Shown piece by piece: positions 22,621 to 32,550 of a DNA stretch of 64,000 nt. The notes below the pieces were generated by a model. It was not told the DNA's origin. It did not search any database and saw only the letters and a program-made list of their open reading frames with translations. Positions within the stretch are counted from its first letter, which is position 1; each line of letters begins with the position of its first letter. Where the stretch lies: positions 5,890,001 to 5,954,000 of the forward strand of contig CM065309.1 of the NCBI GenBank assembly GCA_033032175.1, given 5' to 3'. A program made the translations under genes and the position numbers. Origin of the DNA: Saturnia japonica (Eukaryota > Arthropoda > Insecta > Lepidoptera > Saturniidae).

Positions 22621-22770
22621 TATCAGTTTTATATAACTTGGATTACTCCTCTACTTATAGATTGTATATACTGTACTTCTGAGATAAAATGTTATATAGT
22701 TAATTAATAAAAATTTAACAATTGAACACCGCCTTTTCTGTTTCCGCGCTTTTTTTTACATAGAGTATTA

Positions 22771-24309
22771 TAGGTGTACCAGAATCTCATGGAACGAAAA
22801 CAAAAAAATTAATTGTGATTTTCATATGGCAATTATCAATTGTCATCTATCAAATTAAGTTCGAGTTGCGTCAACCGCTGCAGAGATGTTTTGTTTTTTT
22901 CATCAAAACTTACAGTTTTCGTGAAAATGTAGAAAAAACCAATTCTATCACAATAAGGAACGTATACAATGTATACCAAAGGATTTGTGCAGAAGAAGCT
23001 GGAGGCCAATCAGAATCTTCGATTTTAAAGAGAGTTCAAACATTCACTGGTAAGTAGAACTAACAAGTCAAGATACTTTATATTTTATACATACATTTTT
23101 CTAAGTACCGAAATAATAATTATTATTTTAATCATATTGTTAAAGTTACAGTTAGTAATAGTTTCGCAGCTTTTTTGATATTCTGCAAACAAACATTTTT
23201 GAGTGTAAATTATTTAGGGTTCTCGTACATTAAAAGAAAAATTAAAACCCATGATGAAATCAAATAAGTAATATTATATTGTGTACTATCCTTACTCTAT
23301 GTTATTGAACTGTTACTTACAGGGGTTTCTTCTACCATACGAAGAATTATTAATGAAGGAAGAGTAAAAGGAGGTGTGTTCTGTACGCCTGGTAAAAAGA
23401 GGAAAGAGGGAAAAAAAAATTAATCTGGACAGTTTTGATTTAGAAGTGATCAGAAATAAAATAAAGGCATTTTATACTGTACGGAAAGAAATTCCAACCG
23501 TGAGGAAATTGTTACAAACTCTTCGGGAAGATATTGATTTCAATGGAGGCAGAGAATCATTGAGGTAACACATATATGTATCTACTTATTTTACTTGCTA
23601 TAGTTTAACGTTGCTACATTTTATAACTTATGATTTTTTACAGGCTTATTCTGAAGAATATTGGCTTTGAATTTGTAAAGTGCCAATCAAAAAGAACTAT
23701 TTTGATGGAGCGTCATGACATCAAGATACAAAGATTCAGATATTTAGAGCACATGAAGAAGAAAACTCACACTCATAAAAGATACCACGTTTTTGGGAAA
23801 AAATAAAATTGATCACGGCGATTTCAAATATCAAATAACAAAAAAAAAATGAATTGTCAGACTTACCACGTTATTGAAGCAAAGAGGCGATATCATAATA
23901 TAATTATCTAAACAAGTCAATGTATTTTCGATTTATAGTCTGCTCCACCACTCAAGTCTTATGGAAAACCAACAACCCCTATTACAGTATATACATTCAG
24001 TCAAAAAAGCATCGGGAATGGATGATTTGTTATTTATGGTTCAAAATTCAATTTATTGTTTTTTTGTTGTTGTTAGATTGACACAACTGTTTTCCATTTT
24101 GGCACGGAGTTTGAGTTGCATCTGTCAATACAGTGCTGTTTTTACCTGTACTTTTTTGACAACGTAGTACAAATAATGTTTTTGATGAATGATACTAGGG
24201 AATATTAATAAAAAAATTAAAAGAATCAAGACGTTTTACTCCAATTACCCTAGTGCTTCTTACTACAAAATTTAATTTCCCTATTTTCCATGAGATTCTG
24301 GTATACCTA
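22771..24309 (+). mobile_element. Tc1/mariner-superfamily element with introns, copy 2 (defective)
   Basis: Same family and orientation as 5626-7167, with the same inverted ends and TA duplications at 22769-22770 and 24310-24311. The putative start is ATG directly followed by TAG. Exon 1 here keeps AEEAGGQSESSILKRV, which copy 1 has broken by a stop. The A-run frame slip before NLDSFDLEV and the loss of the catalytic half are shared with copy 1, so both derive from one already defective ancestor. Confidence 0.7.
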
Positions 24310-24311
24310 TA

Positions 24312-24734
24312 ATAGATCCGTTGTAAACTTTACACCAGAGATAATTCTTCACACCTAAAAAGGGGCGCGTGCGTGTGCCCTTATACAAATGTGCTACGTC
24401 AACAAAATACAGAGCGGGACCGCGCACCGAGGGCGCGAACGCGACGGAAACGATTCCCTCGAACTCTGTATAACCGACGGCGGATAACACGCTACGGTAA
24501 CCAGCTGTCTGGAAACCAGTGCGTGCGAGCCCCTCTCACTACGTGCGACCAACCCTGCCCACACCCGAAACTACTAGGCGTGAAGAGGGCGAAACATCAA
24601 GGTAAACACACGCAGTGAGGTGCCTGCTGGTAGGCGCGGCAATGACGTAGCACGGAGCGGAATGGACTGGGTCGCTGGCGGGTTGAACACATAGAAGATG
24701 CAAAATGACACACAGGCACCACTTTAAAGTTTGC
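24312..24734. other. GC-rich unassigned stretch
   Basis: Sits between the Tc1-type copy and the LTR-like sequence. It is GC-rich with many CpG, unlike the surroundings. It may be internal sequence of the LTR element to its right. The short minus-strand frame here shows no recognisable domain. Confidence 0.35.
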
Positions 24735-24852
24735 TGTATTCTTCAAGACACAATACAATTTATAGGTACTATCTTCTGGGTACTGTTTCTTCCAGTTTCT
24801 TGAGTCTTGAGTCTTGATTCTTCAGCTTGTGGCACCGTGTGTGCTCGTTGGC

Positions 24853-27800
24853 TTTTTTTTTTTTTTTTTTTTTTTAGAACTGACTACACTGTTAGCCTTA
24901 GGGGCCCTAAAGCCGCTGCGGCTTTTACAGCTTCACCGGACTTGGGGGCGAGCGCGGAGAGCACTCAGCCACGAAAGTTATAAGGACGACTCGCACGAGG
25001 GCGCCAGAGTGGCCGGTCCTCGGCTCGGGCGGTCGTCGCGTACGCAAATAAGTCGCGAACTAACTGAATCCCTACACCTACGATTCGAGCTAACTCAATT
25101 ATACACATAGGCACGTTCCCTTCCTCCTGGGAGGAAGGAAGGAACCATGCGTATGTGTATTCAGTAATCAGAAATGTTTCCTACACTAACTAGCGCTAAC
25201 TAACTAGCGTAAAAAAAGAAAAAAAAAGGTCCCTCACAGAACCTATGTACCTGTGTGGTGTGCACGTGTGTTTGTTCATACGTGTGTAATGTTGTATGTG
25301 GGTAACTAAGTGCTGCACGTATAGTGTCACTTGTATCGCGCGGGCGGATGCCTGACCCAAGGGTTTCATACCGAGGAACGGACCTAGGCTTGGGTCACCC
25401 GCTAAAGAGGGTGAACGTATGGAGTGTGTGCGGGAGCGAATTTGACCGCCCGTCCTCTGCGGAGAGAACGGTGGTTACGCGGGCGTGGGCGCTGTCACGC
25501 TCTATTTGGAGAGACGAATCGGTATATTTTATTGTACATACGAGAATAAAATTTTGCGCGGCCGGTGTTTATGCCGGGTGGTCGCGTGTTTCAGAGTCGA
25601 GACGATGTAACGTCTCGATGAGGCGGGGGAAGGCGCATATGGTCGTGACGAGACCGTAATGCTCTAGGTGGTCATTGTAGTCCATGACCTCCTGAATGCC
25701 GTGTTCACGAAGGAGCAAGATCATGATGTCGTTGCTCGCAACGTTGAAGGGAGCGCGGGGCGCGGAATTATTCATCGCCATACGAGGCTGTGGATTAGAG
25801 CGACGGGGCCCCCATGCGTTCGAAGCCGAACGCACGGGTTGTGATTGACCGCGAGGCGTGGGAGGGCCGGCGGCGGCCGGGATCTGGCGAGGCACTGGAA
25901 GCGCAGGAAATTCCCCTGGCGCCAGCAGGGGTTGCGCTCGGAGGGCTGAGGCGGGAGGCGCCGCCCGGGGGGCCGCCTGTCTCTGGTACTGAGGCCGCGT
26001 AGTGCGCGGAGCTTTGGGGCAACCGCGATAATTCGCAGGGTGCCCCTCCCCTTCGCACAGTACGCAGCTCGGGGGGGTGGTGGAGTCACGCTCGCGCGTG
26101 CACTCCCTAGTCGGGTGGTCCTCTCGGCACTTGACGCACCGCGGACGAAGATGGCAGTTACGGGCGGCGTGCCCGTAGAGCTGGCAGTTGTGACACTGCG
26201 AAGGCATGTGGGTTTTGTATGGGGGCTCGACGGTGACGCCGGAGAGCCCGCATACATTTTCCAATTGAAAGATTGCCTTTCCCTCGGGGGAAAGGTCTAG
26301 GATGGCCACTACCATTTGTAGAGGCCGCTTCTCCTTGTTGTACATTCTATGTACCTCTCGGATAGGATAATCTTGCTCCGCGAGCGAGGAGCACACCTCC
26401 GCGGGGCTGACTTCCACCGGAATACGGCGGATCACCACGCGGAGGACGCGCTCCTCCGCAAGGGAGTAAGTGAAAAATTGAAGCCCTCTCTCCCGGAGGA
26501 GGGCAGTGAATTTACGGTGAGTATCCGACGAACTCACCGTAACGGAAATACCATTAAGGGTATTTCGAGCTTTGTGGTATGGCAGGTTAAGCCTGCGCAA
26601 CTCATTTACCAGAGTCGTCCAGGCCGCTTTGTCCCGGACGATAATAGGAGGTGGGGGGCGCTCTTTTTTCCCGACAGCGGGTGCGGGGAGCGTGGAGGAC
26701 GCGGAGGCGACGGCGCCACTGACCGTTTTCACGGTTTTTGTTGCGCGAGACGGTTGCGCAGTTGGACTAATTCGCGACGGGCGTTTGCGCGACGCGACAA
26801 CGGTAAAACCGTCATTTGGGGCCGCGGTATCCATCTCCGGAGACGAATCCGGGCACGCGGGCGAGTCTAATTCGACCGGAAGGGCCGAAAAAGAATTGTT
26901 TGTTTTCACCGCGGTTTCTGTGGAACGCGCGGGACGGACGTATGGGCTATTTTTAGCCGACCTAGATTGGGACCGCGAATTGCGCGGCCCTCGCCTAACG
27001 GGCGCGGGACTTGACCCGCGCGAATGGTTAGTGGGGACTGGGGGCGTGGCTACGGCCCCAGATGACGCGACGGATGGACGCGCGACGCTACCTACGTCTC
27101 TCCACGACGAAACGCGTGGAGGCGCGGCGCCGACGGGTGCCGCGTCAGTCGGCTTGACGGTTGCGACAGAGGGCGCATCGCTCGCAGAAGCGGCCCCCTG
27201 ATTGGTCGCGGTGGACGGACGCGCGACGCTGCCTGCGTCTCTCCACAACGCGACACGTGGAGGCGCGGCGGTTACTGGCGCGGCGCCAGTCGGCCCGGCT
27301 GTCCCGGCAGAGGGCGCACCGCTCGCATAAGCGGCCCCCTTATTGGCTGTGGTCGCAGCGGTGCGACGCACACTCGGAGTTTTCGTCAACGAGTCGAAAA
27401 ACTCGTCTTCGGCCGTAGGGTATCGCACGAACATAAAGTTCCGATATTTTTTATGTGCGAGTTCCATCGCTTGTATTCTGTCCTGTTGATCGCGAATGCA
27501 AGCAACCAGGTCTTGCATATTTTTTGCCATCTCGGCGGCATTGGGTGGGGTTTGGGACATGTTTTTAATTGAGGCCTCCCTGCCTTAGGGGCAGGGGGGT
27601 GCGCCAAAAATTAAATACGACTATCCGAGTCGGGCAAGAGTCCTGTGGTCAAGGTGCAATGACACACAGGAAGAACCTATCGGCCCTAAGGAACCCTAGC
27701 AAGCCCGGGACTGAGGACGCAGACCGGTAATTGAACCGGGCTAGGCCCAAACAGGTTCCCGGGGATGGAGTGTGCAGGATCGGAGGGTCTGACAGGAGAC

Positions 27801-28175
27801 ACCTGGGGCAAGACTATGCGATAACCGCAAAGGCCTAGATTCCCAGGCCCGTCCGAGTCTGGCTGTTTGCCTCTGAAGGAGACAACCAGCGGGCTGCTCG
27901 GGTCACGCCCCACTTGCCTTCGTTGGCACCGTCAGGTATCCAGCAAGTGACCACAAAACCGTGGATTTACAAAAAAAACAAGCAAGTCGCACCGAAAAGT
28001 GCGGTTTACCGCGAGCGTTCGACACTTGCTGATGTACGATGAATATTGCGAGAATATATTTGAAATAAAATTTCAAAGATACGATCGTAATAGTATGGTC
28101 ACGTGATGGTCGAGAGCACAAACGGAGCGACACGTCCGTTCGCGATGACGACCAAATCGGAACCCCCGTCTTCCA
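24853..28175 (-). mobile_element. Jockey derivative with ORF1 only
   Basis: Minus-strand element with a 23-base poly-T at its left end (poly-A tail) and the 10-bp duplication GCTCGTTGGC at 24843-24852 and 28176-28185. Its 5' UTR (28164-27561) and 3' UTR (25440-24876) align with the complete element at 31751-37822. Between the ORF1 stop at 25569 and the last few dozen codons of ORF2 lie only about 70 bases, so roughly 2.7 kb of ORF2 (endonuclease and reverse transcriptase) is missing. It would need enzymes supplied in trans. Confidence 0.85.
25569..27560 (-). CDS. Jockey ORF1 nucleic-acid-binding protein (663 aa, open)
   Basis: Begins MSQTPPNAAEMAKNMQD at a true ATG and is open to 25569. The layout is a short coiled N-terminus, a long proline/alanine-rich linker, an RRM-like middle block (RRIPVEVSPAEVCSSLAEQD) and three zinc knuckles in a row: CHNCQLYGHAARNC, CVKCREDHPTREC and CVLCEGEGHPANYRGC, at about residues 467-525. 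It is close to the ORF1 of the complete element in the central block and knuckles but differs strongly in the linker. Such proteins package LINE RNA. Keeping this frame open while ORF2 is gone is unusual. Confidence 0.85.
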   Translation of the reverse strand: MSQTPPNAAEMAKNMQDLVACIRDQQDRIQAMELAHKKYRNFMFVRYPTAEDEFFDSLTKTPSVRRTAATTANKGAAYASGAPSAGTAGPTGAAPVTAAPPRVALWRDAGSVARPSTATNQGAASASDAPSVATVKPTDAAPVGAAPPRVSSWRDVGSVARPSVASSGAVATPPVPTNHSRGSSPAPVRRGPRNSRSQSRSAKNSPYVRPARSTETAVKTNNSFSALPVELDSPACPDSSPEMDTAAPNDGFTVVASRKRPSRISPTAQPSRATKTVKTVSGAVASASSTLPAPAVGKKERPPPPIIVRDKAAWTTLVNELRRLNLPYHKARNTLNGISVTVSSSDTHRKFTALLRERGLQFFTYSLAEERVLRVVIRRIPVEVSPAEVCSSLAEQDYPIREVHRMYNKEKRPLQMVVAILDLSPEGKAIFQLENVCGLSGVTVEPPYKTHMPSQCHNCQLYGHAARNCHLRPRCVKCREDHPTRECTRERDSTTPPSCVLCEGEGHPANYRGCPKAPRTTRPQYQRQAAPRAAPPASALRAQPLLAPGEFPALPVPRQIPAAAGPPTPRGQSQPVRSASNAWGPRRSNPQPRMAMNNSAPRAPFNVASNDIMILLLREHGIQEVMDYNDHLEHYGLVTTICAFPRLIETLHRLDSETRDHPA

Positions 28176-28356
28176 GCTCGTTGGCCCCAGTAGTGCGCCT
28201 TTTATATTGTTTGCCGGAGAGCGAGACGGACGATGGCGTCTCTATCTGTACTGCTCATTACCAAACTTGGGTGTGGTCCGGTAACCGCGGTAATGCGTCG
28301 TGGTTGCACTATCGCTGTCTCTGTCTATTATTATTATTACTTGTATGCAGAATACA

Positions 28357-31352
28357 ATAAATCGTTAATATCTCTAATTACAATTATTCAATTACTATAA
28401 AAACTATTTCACATTAATGTAGACACAAATACCTATCCAAAAACACTAACTTTAACATTATAGGTTAATAAACATGGGAGATACAAAGCGTTAAACATTG
28501 CAACTTTAAAACAGCTTGAAACTTGTTATATATACACTATTCGATGTTACAAACATTATAAAACATATAGAGAAGGCCAATTTACCTATATAACACAAAA
28601 CATTACATACAACTTCTATATAATATGAATTATCAGTGATATATGAGTTTAATACTTGTAAGTGATTATTTCTATTGAATTACAAACATTTTCATAACTT
28701 ATATACTATTCTTATATACCTACACGCTATAGTAACATATTCAAAGCATTAGAAACATTAAATTATTGATTGTTCGTGCAAATGATTCATCCCTACAACT
28801 TATATTTACAATTGTTATTCTCGTATCATTACGCTTAGGCCTACGCGTCGCTAACAACACCTTTACACAATAAGTGACCATCACAGAACACTAACCAACT
28901 AACCATAGAGTAAAGTTATACAAAGGAAATAAAGAACCAACTCTTGCGTTCTAATGTCAACATGTTGAACGTAGCGCAATCTGTTAGACTTGTTCGGAAA
29001 GTTTTTTTAAATACATAATATGCATAGCTAGCCAGTTATTAACGTAAATTAATTAGGAAAATAAATCTAAGGAATATAATGAAACACAGAATTACTTATT
29101 GTTTTTATTATGTTTAATATCATATAGCGTAACATATAGTCTGTCTAAAAAGAGTAGAAAATAATTATCGCGGAACTAATTTTTTTCTATTTTTGGCAAC
29201 ACTAAAAAAACGTCAAGTCTGTCATAACTGTATACATTGTTCGTCTTTTGTAATAGATAGTTTTATAGGTACTTATCTCATCGCTTACTTTTACTTTAGC
29301 TTTAATCTTTGTACGCTTCTCTGCTAGTAGTCTGTAGTATTACCACGGAATAAAGTGTATTCTTTGTTCTGTGAGTTTACTATTATTAATTCTATGGTAC
29401 GCTTTTATGAATGCAAAAGTATTGCTAATTTAGCGTTTTTGTCGCTATAAATGACGACTTTTGCATAAGTTTAACGACAAAAAAGTTTTAACGCCAAAAA
29501 TTATTTACCGACTTATCTCACGACTTTTGTAGTGCTAATCAGAATAATTTTAAGACAATTATTATATTTTTTGTCAACTTGAAAAAAGAAAAACATTTTC
29601 AAGTAGGTATTGTATTATCTAGTGTAACTACACTCTTTTTCATAAATTCACCCTCTTTTTGAGACCGCCATTGGCCTCTTGTAACTCTTTCAGAACGAAA
29701 TTTGGATCCGCCCCTAGTAGATTCAGTTAGCGACTTTCTAGCAACTTTTGATGTTGATTCTAGGAACTCGGAATTTTCGGATTTGGCAACAATGGATCAG
29801 TCTCCTCCCTGATAGAATCAGTGAGTAGGAATACAATTTTTTTTATAAGAATTAATACTTACTTCATGTAAAGTATTTATCTAAAAGTATCGGAACATAA
29901 GTATCGTTACTACTTGGGATCGAGTAATATTTATAAAAGATTAAAAGTGACAAAAATAACAGTTAAAAATTATTTATTTAATGATGACAAACATAATTCT
30001 GTTACAAAATGTAGTAAAATGTTCAATTAATTATAATCCATGTTTCTAAAGTTAGTTTTGAACAAAAAAACCACAATTAAAACCTTCATAAGTTCAGAGT
30101 TAAAATAAACTAGCTTGGTACGTATTTTCATTGTAGTCTTGTTCTATCTAACGGATGTACGATGCAAAAAAATCTGTATTGCTTAGTAGATAATTTCAAA
30201 AATATTTTAGGTCAGTCAAAACAAGATTAGGTACTTCTATTTTTGACTATTTATAATAAAGACAAAAATACGCATTGAAAAAAAAAACACTTTTTTTAAT
30301 TTTGTAGTAAAGCAATGAACTATAATATTTATTGTTATTTATTCAAGAACACATGACTGGATAATATCAATTATAAACTAGTTATAAATACTTTATAACT
30401 TGTATATTATATAAATAAATGCATTATACTCTTACTAGCAGCGATTTTATAACGGTAACATATTCTTGTCAGCAACTTTGAGCATAAATTGGAGTAGTTG
30501 GTACAAAAAGTTGCGCCATCCAATAGTAACGTACGGCAAGGCGGCTCTTGAAGTCGCGGGCACAGCTAGTTTATTATATCTTTTTTTGTAACATATAAAT
30601 CAGATACAAGAAAATGTTTTGAACAAACTTTAGTAAGAAACCATGAAGATTATTATCTTCCCGTCTGTGTAGTCAGATTTTTTATAATCATTTCTCCTAT
30701 TATTAATCCATTTTACGTAATATAATCACAAGAAAAATAATAATTTCCTACTAAAGTTAAATGGGAAAGTGGTTTTCTATAAGTTTTTTTTTCAGTGTCA
30801 AAACATGCCTAATGCTTCTGGTTAAAGTAAGTATTTATTGCACAGATAATAACCTATTATCCCACGGAATAAAAGTGTAATATTGACCTACTGTTTAAAT
30901 TTGCACTATAAGTGTTGTTCTCCTGCCATGTTGGTCGCTACCGTCTTACCATTCCATTCCCTATTAGACAAAGTTCAAGTTTCTTCTCGCTCATGCTGTT
31001 ATCAAGAACAATCAAGGTGAATACAGTTGTACAATTATAAATGGATTTTAGAAAATTAATATATAATAAATGTTTTACTTAATATTTAGTATACTTACAA
31101 ATTAAATGAAAAAACGGTCCTATTTTTCACAGTTTCCCTGTAATTAGTACATTTTGAAACACACTAGAAGACATTTTTAGTGTTTACGCATAAACACCAC
31201 GTGTGGCTTTGTTGTCAGACTAAGTTGACTGATGGCAATTACCCTCCGTACGCAATGGAGTGTAAAGAGTGTCAATGTCGTACGCATTTATAAAATATCA
31301 TCGCTATAAACGTGGAATAATCTATGTTATTCAAAGTTAGGTGTATTGTAAT
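28357..31352. other. AT-rich intergenic stretch
   Basis: No exon or long reading frame was seen. Near 30556-30573 there is the complement of ACTAGCTGTGCCCGCG, a small piece of the repeat family also at 2832 and 48911. A block at 29725-29795 resembles 38508-38565 just upstream of the Vilse start. Confidence 0.5.
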
Positions 31353-32550
31353 TGTTGCGGACAGCGAGCGGGGCGAGCGAATAACGATAGTCTAATAGTA
31401 TAAAATGAACAAGTAAATGAAATAATACGTGTTAGGAATAAGGTTTATAAATACGTGTTAGGAATAGATATAATAATATGAACTGAATATGTGTGAATAT
31501 GTGTATTTTAAAACGATTAGAATAAGAATATAGCTAGTTGTAAGTTTAAATGTATAAATTTCACTAGTTGTAAGGATGAACCATGCCAGACTCGGAACAT
31601 CTGGCATGGTGACTCATGGTACTGCCGAGAGCGCGCACACAGGGCGTGCGCGCTCATTGGCTGAGCGACGCCCCGCACGGAATCCATCGCACTACCGGTT
31701 GCGAGGCAAAGGGCGAGGTTAAATATAGCGGAGAGGGCGGCAGTACTGCGGGATTCCGATTTCGACCGCTGACGTGAACGGACGTGTCCGCTCGCGCTCT
31801 CGATCGCTCTCTGAATTTCGCGCTCTGCTTAAACTAGTGTACGAACTTGTTTACTCTGATCCACGGACCCGGTCCTAGGCCTGCCGGTTCAGAGTACACA
31901 GTTTTAAGCTAGTTTTTTAAGCTTTTCATACCGCGTCTTATAGCGAGGTCGGTGTATTGTTGTGTAGCGAGTATCTAGGTACTCGTTGCGCGCATAGCGC
32001 CGTCTCGCTCGCACATTTCGTGTAGCACTTCGGTGCACACGAAAAAACCGTACTTTTCAGTACGATAATAAACGCGCTTTTCAGCGCGAAATCCTGTTTC
32101 CAAAGACACGCAAATCCACGGTTTAGTGGTCGTTCGTCGGATACCTAACGGTGCTAACGAAGACGAACGGGGCGTGACCCGAGCGCTCTCCGGTTACTTC
32201 CTTCTGAGGTAAACGATAACTCGGACGGGCCTGGGAATCTTAGCCTTTGCCTTTTTGCATAGTTAAGCCCCAGGTGTCTCCTACCCAACCCTTCCTATCC
32301 TTACCATCCATCCTTGTGGTTGTTTGGGCGGAGCCACGGTATATACCGGCCTGCGTCCTCTGCCACAAGACTGCTAGGGACTCCCCTAGGGAAACGATAG
32401 GTCCTTCTCCTGTGTTTCATTACACCGTGACACACAGGTCTCATTGCTCCGGGCTCGGATAGCCCGTTAAATTCATTCGGCGTACCCCCCTGCCCTCCAG
32501 GCAGGGAGGTGAATAAATTCACTTCCCCCGTCCTCCAAACAGCTACCGCG

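Larger units (their letters stand above)
7170..22768 (-). mobile_element. I-group LINE (RNase H type), degraded and split by later insertions
   Basis: Pieces of one minus-strand non-LTR element occur in order from right to left: ORF1 with zinc knuckles (22620-21483), APE-type endonuclease (21479-20545), then after the BEL/Pao and Jockey insertions the endonuclease-RT linker, reverse transcriptase and RNase H (10141-7382). When the two insertions and one copy of each target duplication are discounted, the linker reading frame continues without a break across both joints, so this was one element. Stops and frameshifts throughout make it dead. The combination of RT and RNase H points to the I/LOA group; the exact clade is uncertain. 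The left end may extend past the Tc1-type copy at 5626-7167. Confidence 0.75.
24735..28356 (-). mobile_element. LTR-like sequence split by a Jockey insertion
   Basis: Removing the Jockey copy and one target repeat leaves about 289 bp (24735-24852 plus 28186-28356) that on the minus strand begins TGTATTCT and ends AGAATACA. It has a TATAAAAGG box at 28207-28199. This looks like an LTR with promoter and transcribed part. No 5-bp direct repeat was found at its edges, so it may be the LTR of a larger lost element rather than a solo LTR. Confidence 0.4.

Noticed and set aside
5626..24309. Composite transposon formed by the two Tc1-type copies
   Set aside because: Each copy has its own TA duplication, so they are two separate insertions; no sign of joint mobilisation.
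25772..27418. Several open frames on both strands over the Jockey ORF1
   Set aside because: Shadows of the GC-rich ORF1 in other frames; only the 663-codon minus frame carries domains.
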